Source of the DNA: Zygnema cylindricum
Lineage: Eukaryota > Streptophyta > Zygnematophyceae > Zygnematales > Zygnemataceae
Reading direction: 5' to 3'
DNA length: 64,000 nucleotides
NCBI GenBank assembly: GCA_037447655.1
Contig: JBBHKE010002566.1
Coordinates: 1-64,000, forward strand
Part shown: piece after piece, positions 33,607 through 45,313 of the stretch
How positions within the stretch are numbered: position 1 is the first letter of the stretch
Layout: the number at the start of each line of letters is the position of its first letter
Notes under the pieces: model-generated
What the model was told of the DNA's origin: nothing
The model's database searches: none
The model's input: only the letters and a program-made list of their open reading frames with translations
Translations under genes and position numbers: made by a program

Positions 33607-33889
33607 CTAGATGTAGAAATGGATAACAAGAAAAGAAAAATGATAAGTTTGGATGCAAAATAGGTTGTGACATAGGAGATGTTTGCTCAAGGGAGGGGAT
33701 GGTTAAGTAAATGAGGATGATTGTGGAATTTGGATTAGGGAAAGATAAAAGACATGAAAATATGAAAAGGCAAAAGAGACTACATTCCAATTTATGAGGT
33801 TGGAAATGATAAGGGTAATTTCCCGTACTGTTTTTCTCTCCTGACTACGTACGTCCACTTTAACGTTTTTGTCCTAAGCAATCGCGGAC
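33607..33889. other. upstream intron or flank of the WSC-like gene
   Basis: On the minus strand it ends in a pyrimidine-rich stretch and CATCTAG, an acceptor site. No earlier exon was found before the gypsy fragment at 33890, so the 5' part of the gene is either farther away or displaced by that insertion. Confidence 0.4.
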
Positions 33890-34050
33890 GCATTCTTGCA
33901 GAGGGTGCTGTCCCAATTTGGAGCCCCAACCGAAGTTGTGACTAATCAAGGATCCGAGTTTGCTAGAGAATTTTCTAACCTTCTCAAGAAGTGCCTCATT
34001 AACCACCGGTTGACCAGCTAAGACCACCCCCAAGCCGACGGTTTGAAACG
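33890..34050 (+). pseudogene. Ty3/gypsy integrase core fragment
   Basis: One plus-strand frame encodes FLQRVLSQFGAPTEVV, then TNQGSEF, REFSNLLKKCLINHR and, after an in-frame TAA (34019-34021), DHPQADG. This is the gypsy integrase core (FGxPxxxxxDxGxEF...DHPQADG) with Asp replaced by Asn in the second catalytic motif. It is the only gypsy trace recognised here. Confidence 0.85.
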
Positions 34051-34065
34051 TTAACGCACGCTCAT

Positions 34066-34356
34066 AAACTGCATAAACATAAACAAGAACTGCTACGAAA
34101 GCTAGCGGAGCTGGAACAGCAGACCACGGTGGGTGGAGATGAGGATGACCTTATGGGTTGGGATATGGAGCCTCCAAAGGCTTATCATGCTCGGACATTT
34201 CTGTCTAGAGCCTGGAACTTCGGATTCGGGACAATCGCAGGCAACTCTGCTCGACCACTTTTGCATAGAAAAAAGACAAAGAGCCGATGGACCCAAAGGA
34301 CCCTAGTCGCAAAGGTATCAGCCATTTTTCCTTCACACCATGAGATGTCCTGCTAA
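34066..34356 (+). pseudogene. unknown open stretch after gypsy fragment
   Basis: Open frame with QELLRKLAELEQQ, then VGGDEDDLMGWDMEP and a basic tail. It follows the integrase scrap and may be a rearranged piece of the same gypsy element, but I do not recognise a domain. It overlaps the copia fragment on the other strand. Confidence 0.3.
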
Positions 34357-34860
34357 ATAGTGACATTGGGATGGGCCTGAAACCAACCCATCCGCCTCCT
34401 CCGGCTCCAAAGAAAATTCCTCCTGGATTTGAGGGTTATAGATGGTTCCCGTGGATTGTTTCGAATCACCACTGCTTCTCCCCTGTCCCTCGGATCCATA
34501 TCCATTTCCACCACATCTTCCGCTTCAAGTATAGGTGTCACCGGTGTTTCCAAGTCTTTCTCGATATGTTTTGAGCGTGCAAGGATATCGTCCGACCCAG
34601 CAAGAGTATCATCTTCCTGGAGACCCGGATAGTTACGAAGGTGAAAGTCATCAGAATTGTCTGACTCAAATTTGATTCTAACTGACTTTGAGGATTTGAA
34701 GGGATCTACCGACTTCCCTTCATCCATAGCTACCAGGTGCTTTACTTTAATTATATCTTCTCTTTTTAGATCATACACTCTATACCCTTTTACATCCTCA
34801 TCATATCCTAGGAAGTGTTGTTTTTAGAAAGCTTTAGTCCTCTTTATGCCTCAGCTGTGA
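34353..34860 (-). pseudogene. copia integrase-RT linker fragment (element B family)
   Basis: A 141-codon minus-strand stretch starts YDLKREDIIKVKHLVAMDEG and continues FESDNSDDFHLRNYPGLQ. It corresponds to the variable segment after the integrase core and resembles 9370-9650 of element B. The flanking pol is missing. The left end meets the gypsy-derived stretch; the right end stops just before the N gap. Confidence 0.7.
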
Positions 34861-34885
34861 GAGAGAGAGCTGTTCAGGACTTAAG

Positions 34886-34895
34886 NNNNNNNNNN
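34886..34895. other. assembly gap (10 N)
   Basis: Run of ten N. The true distance and even the linkage between the two sides is not shown by the sequence. Confidence 0.99.
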
Positions 34896-35410
34896 CAATT
34901 TTAGAAAATGAGAAAACAAAAACTTTTGATACTTGAGAGTCACTATCGCGTGGAATTCTTGTTACGTGGGTAAAATTATTTCGTCGCTGGTCATTGCTAT
35001 TCCAGCGACGAGATTATCTTCATCACTGAGAGTTCATAGTTTTCAAAAACAAAAGAGTAAAAGATTTTAACCTCCCTCAAACTCATTTATCATTTATGTA
35101 AATCAGGATTTCAAGCACATTACCACATTCAAATGGTTAGTGTTTTAGCTTTCCACAAGTCCCTTCTATACTAAAACCCATAAAAACAAAAAGCAAAACC
35201 TTTCAAAAAAATTGGTGGTGCACCAATCTTTCTACCCTTCACTTGAGATGTGTGCAAATACCTTCCTCATGTGCACTCTCCACTTGCAATCACTTTAAGA
35301 AATGCTCCAAAAATGACAGTTCATGTCCGTTGGCCACAACGCAAATCCTAAAATCATAACCCAGAGCTGCCTAATCGAGATATTTTACTCCTGTGAGAAT
35401 TCTTATTATT
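34896..35410. repeat. LTR-like fragment; no gene
   Basis: 34920-35050 (CGCGTGGAATTC..., TTCGTCGCTGGTCATTGCT, GAGAGTTCATAG) resembles 30655-30790. The rest holds nothing recognisable. Confidence 0.45.
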
Positions 35411-35540
35411 GCATGTCATGGGCATTAAGACTTGGCTGTGATCCACTCCCACTAAGAGTCACACTTGCACCAACAGAAGCAGGTGAAGCACTAGGGCTAA
35501 TAGGAGCACTTGCAATAGGAGGTGAGCCATTATCAGACAT
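35411..35540 (-). pseudogene. gag N-terminus of a truncated second copia C element
   Basis: The minus strand begins MSDNGSPP at 35540 and continues with a Ser/Ala/Pro-rich segment like that of the gag at 40144-40377, then stops matching. Because this lies on the far side of the shared LTR block 35541-36075, that LTR served as 5' LTR for this element and as 3' LTR for the next one. Confidence 0.7.
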
Positions 35541-36075
35541 GTTGGCCGAAACAAACCCAAAGAGAAATGCCTAAAAGACTAGATCAATAGTGTAAGATAT
35601 TTAACTCCAAACGAAAAAGGTCTTTCAACCAAACAAACATGTACTACAGGCAAATTAGAGACAATAGAGCATAAAACACCTTAAACTGCACTCAGTGCTC
35701 TCATTTCCTTAACTCTTGTATAGAATGTACATTCTGTATCAAACTGATCATTCCTAATTGAATTAAATACTCTAAAGATCCTCAAAATATCAAAAACGTA
35801 TTTACAAGGTTCACCAGACATCCTACTAACAAAAATCTAAGTGATTGGACCAGAATTGTCCACTAACAAAATCTATACCTTAGAAATCCGGGTGATTCTT
35901 ATCACGTCTACATTCATTGGCAGCTCTACACAGTAATTTACTTAAAGATAACTATTCGTGTAGATACTACAAAAAATCTACACTAAATTTGGTCAATATT
36001 GAACAGTTGGTATTCCAAAAATATTCTAAGTCCTAAACTCAAATTTTAAGGCTTACTAAAGCTTACATTTCAGTA
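35541..36075 (-). repeat. LTR and leader block of copia family C (left copy)
   Basis: About 535 bp homologous to 40378-40913 and 46498-47033. On the minus strand it starts TACTGAAATG just after the purine tract AAGGGGAG (36076-36083). All three copies begin TA(C/T)TGAAA, not TG. It is more diverged than the other two, which are nearly identical to each other. Confidence 0.85.
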
Positions 36076-36097
36076 CTCCCCTTAAGCTTCAGAAGAC

Positions 36098-36526
36098 TTA
36101 CTCACTTAGACCACACGCTTTTCTACAATACTCAAATTTAGGAGATGGAAGGGCTTTTGTCAACATGTCCGCAACCATTTTCTCATCATGCAAATAGCAA
36201 AGTTTGACAACTTTTGCAAATACTTTCTCTAGCACCAAATGTAGCCGAATGTCCATATGCTTACTCTTAAAATGGTTACTTGGGTTTGTAGCTACAGAAA
36301 TGGCGGCCTGATTGTCGCACCACATTATTTGTGCCCCGTGTTGTGTAAAACCCAATTCTTGAAGAAATGCCTTAATCCATAGCAGCTTTTTGAAGGCTGC
36401 GCTCGCAACCATGTATTCCGCTTCCATAGTAGATTGAGCCGTGACTTTTTGAAGTTTACTACTCCAACTACAAGTTCCACTTCCAATCTGAATGACATAC
36501 CCAGTTGTAGACTTCCGACTAGGCAC
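36098..36526 (-). pseudogene. copia RNase H, element C1
   Basis: A 142-codon open stretch: SRKSTTGYVIQIG, WSSKLQKVTAQSTMEAEYM, IMWCDNQAAISVATNP, HFKSKHMDIRLHL, ending DMLTKALP and a stop. All the usual copia RNase H motifs (Asp, Glu in EAEY, CDNQ) are present. The frame breaks upstream, so it is no longer joined to RT. Confidence 0.9.
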
Positions 36527-37744
36527 ATCACCATAGCTAGCATCACTCTAAGTATTAATGCTAACCTTGTCCCCTCCCAAAGTAAGCCAAAGATTTCTAT
36601 TCCCAACAAGATACCTTAAAACCCTTTTTGCTGCCTCCCAGTCTCTCTTTCATGGATTTTGCAGACTTTTACTCAATACACCTACAGCTGCAACTATATC
36701 GGGCCTAGTGCAATTCATGAAGTAAATCAGACTTCCTACTACTTATCTGTAAGGTACTTGGGACATAAATTTTTTCTCTTCTGGACTAAGTTCCTCATCT
36801 ATTATGACTCCAAACTCATGCTCCATTCCTTCAAGCTTTTGCTTATACTCCATAGGAGTTGCACAACCTTTGGCATCAGCCAAGCCGAATTTTTCCAACA
36901 TGTTTCGTATCGCTTCTTTTTGAGTTAGCCTAATGATTTTCTTTCTCTATCTCTTTCAACCTGTATTCCTAGAATGTATTTAGCCTCACCCAAATCCTTC
37001 ATTTCAAATTTTGAATTAAGAGCGTGTTTTACTCTAACAATTCCTTCTTTGTTCATACTAATTAGCAGCAAATCATCAACATACGGAGCAATGAATATCA
37101 CCTCATCAGGATTATCACCACACATCACATATACTGAATGATTTGAGCTAATTTTAGTAAATCCTAATCCTGTCAAGAACTCATCTAACTTTCGGTTCTA
37201 TTGCTTAGGGGCATGTTTTAGGCCAAACAAAGATTTTAAACGTCTGCACACAAGATTTTATTTTCCTGATTCCTCATAACCCTTAGGTTGAATCATGTAA
37301 ATAACCTCATCTAAATCACCATGCAAAAAGGAAGTTTTGACATCCATTTGGTGGATGTTAAAATCCTCTATGGCAACTAATGTAAGTAAAAATGCGGACA
37401 GATAAAAACCTTACAACTGGTGAAAAAGTTTCTTCATAATCTATCTCCTCCTTTTGATTATATCCCTTAGCAACCAAGCAAGCCTTATACCTGTCTATGG
37501 TATTATCTGGGTTCAATTTTAATTTAAACACCCATTTACTTCCAATAGCCTTTCTTCTTGGAGGAAGATCCACCAGATCCCATGTTTCCGCCTCCATGAT
37601 GGACTTCATTTCCTCATTGACTGCTTCCACCCAATGTTCCCTTTCATTACTTAAAAAAGCTTCTTTCAACGTTAAAGGCTCTTCTATTTGTGTTGAATGA
37701 GCAAAGGCTGCATTTTCTCCCCTGAGTCGCGCACTTCGCCCCAC
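36527..37744 (-). pseudogene. copia reverse transcriptase, element C1
   Basis: The RVT_2 domain is in pieces. 37358-37744 encodes the N-terminal part ([55 protein letters not shown]). 36925-37176 encodes LGFTKISSNHSVYV, an intact YVDDLLL box (37072-37083) and KYILGIQVERDRE. Frame shifts and stops separate the pieces. Confidence 0.9.
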
Positions 37745-37810
37745 TCCACCTGGGAATTTTGTTGCTGGTATAGATGGTTGGGTCCTCTTCCTCGATACAT
37801 GTGATTCTTC

Positions 37811-38900
37811 TTATGATTCAGTGTCAGCTTGAGGTAGAGGAGAGTCTACAACTCTTTCAAGCATAACACTTGATGTTTCGGGTGGAGAAGATGATTGCAA
37901 GTCACTTTGAGTTGATGTAGATGCATTTTCTATATTTTTCTTGAAAAACATAGGATTTTCCTCTAAAAAGATATAATCAACAGTGTTATCTTTCTTTTCA
38001 TCTGTACGCTGACTAAATACATCTACTCCTTTTCCCTCATCCTTCACTATGATGTTTTTGGCTACCACAACTCTATTTCTCTTAATGTCATATACTTTAT
38101 AACCCTTGGCATGATCATCATACCCTAAAAATATACCTAGTATGCCTTTTGGCTCTAATTTCCATTTTTGTGGATCATTATCTAGCATAAATACCTTACT
38201 TCCAAAAACTTTGAAGTAACTTACATTTGGTTTTTGTCCTGTCCACATTTCGTAAGGAGTTTTATCTTTTACTGCCCTTGTTTCTAGCATATTTCTCACA
38301 TAAGCTGCACAATTCATAGCCTCTGCCCAAAATTTGTAATCTATGTCTATATCAACCATCATTGTCCTAGCACACTCTGATATGGTCCTATTCATCCTCT
38401 CTGAAACACCGTTTTGTTCCGGAGAATAAGGAACGGTTAGCTAACGTGAGTTTCCATGCAATTTTAGGAATTCTGCAAATTCATTAGAAATGTACTCCCC
38501 TCCATTATCAGATATGAATCCTACTATCTTTCTCTCATGCATATTTTCATCCTAAGCTTTATACTCTTTAAATTTTGAAAAAACTTCATCCTTACTCTTC
38601 AAAAAATAAAGTATAGTATATCTACTATAATCATCAGTAAGGTAAGCATAAACTTAGAACCTCCCACAGATGGATACCTAGATGGCCCCCATACATCTGA
38701 ATAAATTAGTTCTAGCACCTTACTACTTTTATGATCATTTTGCGAAGGGAAAGGCAACTTATGAATTTTTCCCATTGCACAACCATCACATACATTTGAT
38801 GCTGGTTTTTGACTAATTTTTACACCTTCCACCATTTTTTGATTTACCATCTTTTCTAATATATCATAATTCACATGTCCTAAACATTTATGTCATAAAT
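37811..38900 (-). pseudogene. copia integrase and pre-integrase, element C1
   Basis: 38599-38900 holds the GAG-pre-integrase zinc region (CLGHVNYDILEKM and CDGCAMGKIHKLPF) and the integrase start ELIYSDVWGPS. A frameshift lies near 38400-38600. 37811-38395 is the core end and linker (MNRTISECARTMM, FWAEAMNCAAYVRN, YEMWTGQKPNVSYFKVFG, IFLGYDDHAKGYKVYD). A TGA stands where the conserved Trp of the LWHxRLGH motif is expected. Confidence 0.9.
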
Positions 38901-38922
38901 CGCAATCACTGATTACACTTGA

Positions 38923-39846
38923 TTACATAACATCATTATCATTATCATTTGCAAGACTCAACCGATACAAATTGTTTCCTCTTACAAATCCCTTTGCATC
39001 TATTTTCCCATTCTTATTCACAGTTATCTTTCCATTGTCAGACATAGTTTTAAAACCTTTCTTTTCTACCACTGTTGTAGAGAAAAATATTATTTTAAAG
39101 GCTGGGACATGTAACACATCTTCCAAGACCCTTTTTACAGGTTTTCCCTCTACATTCAACATAAGTGACACCCTCCCCTTTGCTTTCGACTCAACAAACG
39201 TATCATCACTAAAATAAATTTTGATGGGTGAAAAAGATTGAATACTCTCAAATAGATGACAATTGCGACACATGTGGGCAGATGCACCGGAGTCCATAAT
39301 CCATTCGTTTCCCTCCACGCCTTCCGTTGCTTGTGCCATCGCAAAGTATTTCTTTTCACTATTGTTGGGAAAGCTGCTCACGTCTTCCTCCTTAAGTTCG
39401 TTGAAGAGAGCATTTGGGCGACCACCTGATTGAGAAGGAACCCGGCTTTGGTCCCATCCAAAGCGAAAATTTCTTGTGACTTTCGCTCTTTTATATGCAT
39501 TACACATTTTGAACACATGCCTTTTTTCATCACAGTAATAGCATGTCAAAGGTGACTTTCTTGGACCACTACCTTTACCACTGCCACTGCCAATCTTAGA
39601 ATCTGAAAACTTGTTAGCTAGTGCCTGAACAGACTTACTACTACCTCTTTGTGACATTTGGTTAGCTTCTTCACTCAAAATAAGTTGAATTGCTAAAGTT
39701 ATGTTCCATTGACGTTGTGGAATAGCCCTATGTCTATCCATGGCTCCCTTATATTCATCGGGCAAAGTTCTCATCAACAACATAGCCTGCTGAGGTGGTA
39801 AAAAGTCCCCACTTGCACTAGTACTCCGAAGAAACAACCTTTTCAT
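38923..39846 (-). pseudogene. copia Gag C-terminus, zinc knuckle and protease, element C1
   Basis: A 307-codon open stretch. It contains the Gag end (LLMRTLPDEYKGAM, LILSEEANQ), a CCHC knuckle CYYCDEKRHVFKMC (about 39502-39543), the spacer, and the protease with intact WIMDSGASAHMC (DSGA at 39283-39294), then the LEDVLHVPAFKI motif. The protease is the best preserved in the window. Stops on both sides (39862 and about 38915) isolate it. Confidence 0.9.
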
Positions 39847-39861
39847 AGCATGACAATGATC

Positions 39862-40377
39862 TCACATACTACCTCCAGAATACTTAAATTCAAAAATCTG
39901 AGTGGCTATGTTAGTCTGGACGGTAACATCTAGTTCAACATACATACCACGTACACTAAACCAAACTTCAGAGGCTTTCTTCATCTCAAGAAACGACATT
40001 ACCAAATCTTTTGTCATAGACTGCTTCAAGACGTTGAGGCAATGGAGATTCTTCTTTCTCCAATCCGGCGCAGTCACATCCATTGTTCCTTCCACAATGG
40101 GTGACAAGTCCCTCTCCTCGAAATAGGAGTTCAACATATCTTCCTAATACAAGTAGTCTGATCCATCAAAGATAGGCAATTTGGGCGGTGGGCCCATAGT
40201 CTGTTGAAGGTCATGGGCATTTAGACTCGGTTGTGATCCACTCCCATTAGGAGTCACATTTGCACCAGCTGGGATATTCGTCCCTGGAGGAGCTGGTGGA
40301 GCACTAGGGCTAATAGGAGCACTTGCAGCAGGGCTAATAGGAGCACTTGCAGCAGGGGCTGAGCCATTATTAGACAT
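39862..40377 (-). pseudogene. copia Gag N-terminus with two in-frame stops, element C1
   Basis: Starts MSNNGSAPAAS at 40377, with a Pro/Ala-rich lead containing a short tandem repeat (ASAPISPA), then PPPKLPIFDGSDYLY and a TAG (40144-40146) where the family has Trp. The frame then continues EDMLNSYFEERD through a UBN2-like domain (NLHCLNVLKQSM, ASEVWFSVRGMY) to a TGA (39862-39864). The same TAG occurs in element C2. Confidence 0.9.
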
Positions 40378-40913
40378 GTTAGCAGAAGCAAACCCAAAGA
40401 GGAATACCTATCAGACTATATCAATACTGTAAGATATGTAACTACAAATGAAAGAGGTCTTTCAACCAAACAAACATGTACTACAAGCAAATCAAAGACA
40501 ATAAAGCACAAAACACCTTAAACTGCACTTAGTGCTCGCATTTCCTTAAACTTTGTGTAGAATGTACATTCTGTATCAAACTGATCATTCCTAATTGAAT
40601 TAAATACTCTAAAGATCCTCAAAATATCTAAAACGTATGTACAAGGTTCAATAGACAGCCTACTAACAAAAATCTAAGTGTTTGGACAAGAATTGTCCAC
40701 TAATAATATCTATACCCTAAAAATCCGGGTGATTCTTATCACGTCCACATTCAATGGCGAACCTACACACTAATTTACTTAAAGATAACTATTCGTGTAG
40801 ATACTACAAAAAATCTACACTAAATTTGGTTAATATTGAACAGTTGGTATTCCAAAATTATTTTAAGTCCTAGACTCAAATTTTTAAGGCTTACTAAAGC
40901 TTACATTTCAATA
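40378..40913 (-). repeat. 5' LTR and leader block of copia element C1
   Basis: 536 bp between the gag start and the LTR outer end (TATTGAAATG on the minus strand). It is almost identical to 46498-47033, with only a handful of differences over the block and the adjacent gag. No standard TGGTATCAGA primer site was seen, so the exact LTR/leader border is unknown. Confidence 0.85.
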
Positions 40914-42120
40914 CTTACTACTCCTAGTCTCAACTGTTTTTTTATGAATGACAAGTTGCCAGTACTATACCTTTATCGCCATCCAAAAAATTATATAAAT
41001 GTGAACTGAAGTAGAAGTAAACAAGTTTGTCAACGTGTCTATCCAAATTGACACATCTGAGGAAGAAAATGATGAGTATGAGAAAAAGTTGAAAACCATT
41101 GATCGTTACACCGTAAATCACCATAGGAGTTATTAATTATATTACCCCTTTACATACATATTTATTGGCCTTTCGATCATGTAATAGTATCAGTAACATC
41201 CGTTGCTCAAGAAAAATGCCCTAAAGAAAATACACTAAATGTAGTGTTGAATACGAGTTAGATAAGGCCTTTAAACCAAATGCTACATGCAAAAATGACT
41301 TGTATTGAAATACACATGCATTACATTGCGAAGAGCTATTTAGCGTTATTAATTTTAATTTAGTCGAATTTTATGGGCGCTTATAGACCGCTTATAGAGG
41401 TAGTGCTCCTTAGAAAATAATTAGCATTTTTATCATTAAATGGACAAGGACAAGGAAAACGGAAATGAACTAGAGTTATTAACCATGACAGTGATTCACA
41501 ATGTGGTGTTCGCCAAAATTTGAAGGCGTCAAAATACCAAAACCTGCTGTGGTGAACGAACATATTGCTGAGCAAATTTGTGACATTTTAATAAAGAGAC
41601 TTACGTTACAAGATCTAAGAGCATGTATTAGTTTCATAACTACACAAACTTCACTACATTGGACCACTCTTATCCTGTAGCGCAACATGATCTCTCTTAA
41701 TACTTAATTGTGAGGTGTAGGTAAACCAGCTTGACATTGTCTGGTTATTGCTTCATGTTTAAGCTATCTTGATATTTTTCTACTCAGAGACCTTAGGTTT
41801 ATGCAAATATATCTACCTTGTTGAAGAATCCAATATCCTATCAAATATGGTTTTGTTAATTTTTAAATGGTTCCTCTCGTTGCCAAGAAAAGAGGAGAAA
41901 ATATTTTCGAAAATCAATGATGAAAAATCCTGACCGTAACAACCAAGTATTTGAACGTGACATTACAGTCTCTTTTTTTTCTGTTTTAGTTAGCTAATGT
42001 GAACCACTAAACACCTAATTTTCCACGAATTAAACTAGACAGAGACAATGTATGCAACATAAAACTATTTGTTTTTCCCCCCATTATTTTGGCTTATTTT
42101 GTCAACAGCAAGTGTGGTAA
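40914..42120. other. no clear gene; one weak open stretch
   Basis: On the plus strand 41503-41679 can be read as C-S-P-K-F-E-G-V then VNEHIAEQICDILIKRLT and LQDLRACISF, ending at a TAG. It looks protein-like (faintly F-box-like: IL--L---DLR-C----W) but has no start codon or supporting exon. The remainder is AT-rich without features. Confidence 0.25.
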
Positions 42121-42788
42121 TGTTGTTCTACGACCACCGGTGCAGGTGGAGGAGCAGTAGTAGTAGTAGAAGTAGACAAGATACACTCTCAGAAGCTATC
42201 AAGAATCCTACCAAACAGCTATTCTTAAGTGCTCACCAATCCTTATAAAAATATCCAAACGTCACAAAAATCTATCAGAATATAGAGTAGCATAAACACT
42301 GAAAACTCTCAAAGTTTTAGCACAATTGACTTGACAACACTCAAGTTATAATACTCAGAAGTTTCCCAAAAATTGTTTGCAGTTTTACTACTTCAAAGTC
42401 TGGATACATAATATGTTCTGTGTCATAAGTCTCATAAGTTTTATGCTTGTGTTGAAGTGGCAACACCACTGTACTTGAGAGGTACGTCAAACCATTAAGC
42501 TACCACTAATCTGTCAAGCTACCACTGAGCTATCACTAAGCTACCTCTGAGTTACCCACTAATTTGACTAGAATCATATCTACAATTCTTTATCTGTACA
42601 AATCATAAAAGAATATCTGCACGCTGTTTGCGGACCATATCAATATAATCGTGGTTGTGTTTCTTGTCGTGTTTAGCGGTGCTGTGCTCTTGTGGTTGTT
42701 CTGATGTATAGCAGCTGCTGTTATTCGCAGCGGCTGCTCTGTATAGTTGATGTGCTGCGCGTTGCCTGCGAAGCCTGCAAAAGACAAC
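42121..42788 (-). repeat. putative 3' LTR of copia element C2
   Basis: On the minus strand the purine-rich AGAGGGAGG is followed by TTGTCTTTTGC, a plausible polypurine tract and LTR start downstream of RNase H. This LTR is unrelated to the block at 46498-47033, so the element may be a recombinant, or this may be a different family's LTR. The far edge is not defined. Confidence 0.35.
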
Positions 42789-42924
42789 CTCCCTCTAAAG
42801 CTTTAGGCTCTCAGTATACCGGCGCAGTTGCGTGACAAACGGCGCATTCGCAACATAGCGATAGCAAGGTACCCATCACTAAATCTCAATGTTGAGCAAA
42901 ATAGGCATATATGCATCAATTCAA

Positions 42925-44430
42925 CTATTCACTTAATCCCACTGCGTCCCTACAATACTTCAGCTTAGGAGGAGGAAAAGCTTTAGTGAGCATGTCATCA
43001 ATCATTTTTGCATCTGGAAAATAACATAATTTAATCACTCTAGAGAACACTTTTTCTCTTAAAAAGTGTAATCGTACATCCATGTGCTTACTTTTGAAGT
43101 GATGACTTGGGTTAGAAACAATGGTAATGGCAGCATGGTTATCACACCAGATCACCTGTTGACCAACTTGCATGTATCCTAATTCTTGTAACATGGATTT
43201 TACCCATAAGAGTTCTTTGAGGGCCGAGCTTGCTGTCATATATTTTGACTCCATTGTTGACTGTGCTGTCATCTTTTGAAGTTTGCTGCTCTAGCAGCAA
43301 GTACCGTTCCCAACTTGTAGAACGAATCCCGTGGTGGATATCCGGCTTCGCATGTCGCCATAGCTTGCATCACTCCACGTTTGCAATTTTACTTCTCCTC
43401 CGCCTAGTGAAAGTTTGAGGTCTTTGGTTCCGGCCATATATCTTAAAACTCTCCTTGCTGGTTCAAAGTCAGATTTTCTCGGATTCTCTAGACTCGTGCT
43501 CAGTACCCCGACTGCTGCAACAATGTCAAGACGGGTACAACTCATGAAATATATTAAGCTTCCCACTATCTGTATGTAAGGTATTTGTGCCATAAAGTCA
43601 TTCTCCCCTGATTCTAAATACTCACTAACAATGACACCTGGTTCTGTCTCTTCTCCCTCTAACTTCTGCCAAAGCTCCATTGGAGTTAGACATCATTTTG
43701 ACCCCCGCATTTCGTACTCATCTAACATGTTTCCAATCGCCTCCTTTTGAGTCAGTTTTATTTCTTTCTTATTTCTGTCCCTCTCTACCTGGATACCCAA
43801 AATATATTTTGCCTCACGGACGTCTTTCATCTCGAACCGTGAGTTTAGAGCAGTTTTGATTTTGTTAATTTCAGCCGTTGATTTGCTAATTAATAGTAGA
43901 TCATCTACATACACCGCTATGTACATAATCCCATTTTCACCCTTTAGATCATAGACAGAGTGATCAGAACTTATCTTGTGAAATCCTAAGCTAGTCAAGA
44001 ATTCATAAAGCTTCAAATTCGATTGTCTGGGGGCCTGTTTTAAGCCGTACAAAGATTTTAGAAACTTGCATACTAAGTGCTCTTTTCCTAGTTCTGCATA
44101 CTTTTCACGCTGCTGCATGTAAATGATCTCTTCTAATTCTCCATGCAAAAAGGTTGTTTTTACATCAATCTGATGTATTTCGATATCTTCTATAGCAGCT
44201 AGAGACAGCAAAATCCTAACTGTCGAAAATCTTAAAACATGAGAAAATGTTTCTTCAAAATTGATTCCTTCCTTTTGATTATACCCCTTTGCCACAAGTC
44301 TGGCCTTATAACGTTCAATGGTGTTATCAGGATTTAACTTCACCTTCAATACCCATTTTGTGCTGATTACTTTTTGGTCCGGAGGAAGGTCCACAAGCTC
44401 CCATGTTTGAGCCTCCATGATGGACTTCAT
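42925..44430 (-). pseudogene. copia RT and RNase H, element C2 (one frame, two stops)
   Basis: One frame runs from MKSIMEAQTWELVDL (44430) through HQIDVKTTFLHGELEE, SLYGLKQAPRQ, AVYVDDLLLISK (YVDD at 43910-43921) and KYILGIQVERDRN to a TGA (43681-43692 region). It then continues through IVGSLIYFMSCTRLDI to a TAG where Trp is expected (just before 43290), and through RNase H (MTAQSTMESKYM, CDNHAAITI, KHMDVRL, DMLTKAFP) to the natural stop at 42925. Apart from the two nonsense codons the catalytic residues are present, so this is a young relic. Confidence 0.9.
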
Positions 44431-45304
44431 TTCGTCGTCTGCTGCCTCAATCCAAATATTCTGTTTTGGTGATGAGAAGGCCTCTTAATGGTCAAAGGCT
44501 CCCCTGAGACTGCCGAGTAGGCAAAGTGAGAACTTGCTTGCAGGCGACTGTTGGATCTTCTTCCCCCTAGAAATTCTGAGGCTGAGATTGTCGGATGCCT
44601 CGCATTGCGCTGATTGCGCTGGTTGCGATCTTTGTGGATTGACCGCTGTTGGTCCGGTTGGAACTGAACTTGTTGATGAACTTGAAGAGAGTCTGACTCC
44701 GGAGTCACTACCGGAGAATGTTGCATTTGTGGGACAATTTCTTGCATGCAATCTAAAATGACATATTCCTGTACCTTTTGCTGTTTTTGTTGCTCTATCA
44801 ATTTAAATAAATCTACGAAGTCAAGCTCATCCTTAACAATAATATTCCGAGCTACAACTATTTTTTGCCTGTCAAACACAAAGACTCTATAACCTTTTGA
44901 GTGATCGTCATATCCTAACAAAATACACGGAAGTCCCTTCGGTTCCATTTTCCATCTATCTGTGGACGTATCCAATATAAAGCATTGACTACCAAAGACT
45001 TTGAAATGGCTAACATCTGGTTTGCTACCTGTCGAGATCTCGAAAGAAGTTGTGTCTACCGATCTGGATCCTATCCTATTTTTAATATAAACTGCACAAT
45101 TTAGAGCCTCAGCCCAGAATTTCGGATCCACATTTTTATCTGCAAGAATCGACCTGGAGCTCTCTGTGAGAGTTTTATTTAGTCTTTCAGACACCCCATT
45201 TTGTTCCGGTGAATATGGAATAGTCAATAGATGACTAATACCTTCCTCGAGTAAAAAGGTTTCAAATTCCTTCGATGTATATTCACCACCATTGTCCGAT
45301 CAGA
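44427..45304 (-). pseudogene. copia integrase C-terminal half and linker, element C2
   Basis: 266 codons from YSPEQNGVSERLNKTLTESS (NGxxER motif of the integrase core) through FWAEALNCAVYIKN, VSHFKVFGSQCFIL, LLGYDDHSKGYRVF and a Gln-rich linker. A frameshift near 44480 separates it from RT. The N-terminal part of integrase, the pre-integrase region and the protease are absent: at 45305 the element sequence stops and an LTR piece follows. Confidence 0.9.
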
Positions 45305-45313
45305 GTTGCAAAA

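Noticed and set aside
33308-33790. Single-exon secreted protein with an N-terminal signal peptide
   Set aside because: The hydrophobic lead is the pyrimidine-rich intron read through into the Cys-rich exon; a splice acceptor at 33607 and phase agreement with the neighbouring exons fit better.
40378-40913. Standard tRNA-Met primer site in the copia C leader
   Set aside because: Neither TGGTATCAGA nor the half-tRNA GGTTATGGG motif was found, so no primer site is annotated.
38875-43300. Alternative genetic code, suggested by in-frame stops at conserved codons
   Set aside because: TAG, TGA and TAA replace different residues (Trp, Ser, Gly, Arg) in different elements, frameshifts are also present, and the natural pol end uses an ordinary stop. 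Pseudogene decay explains it.
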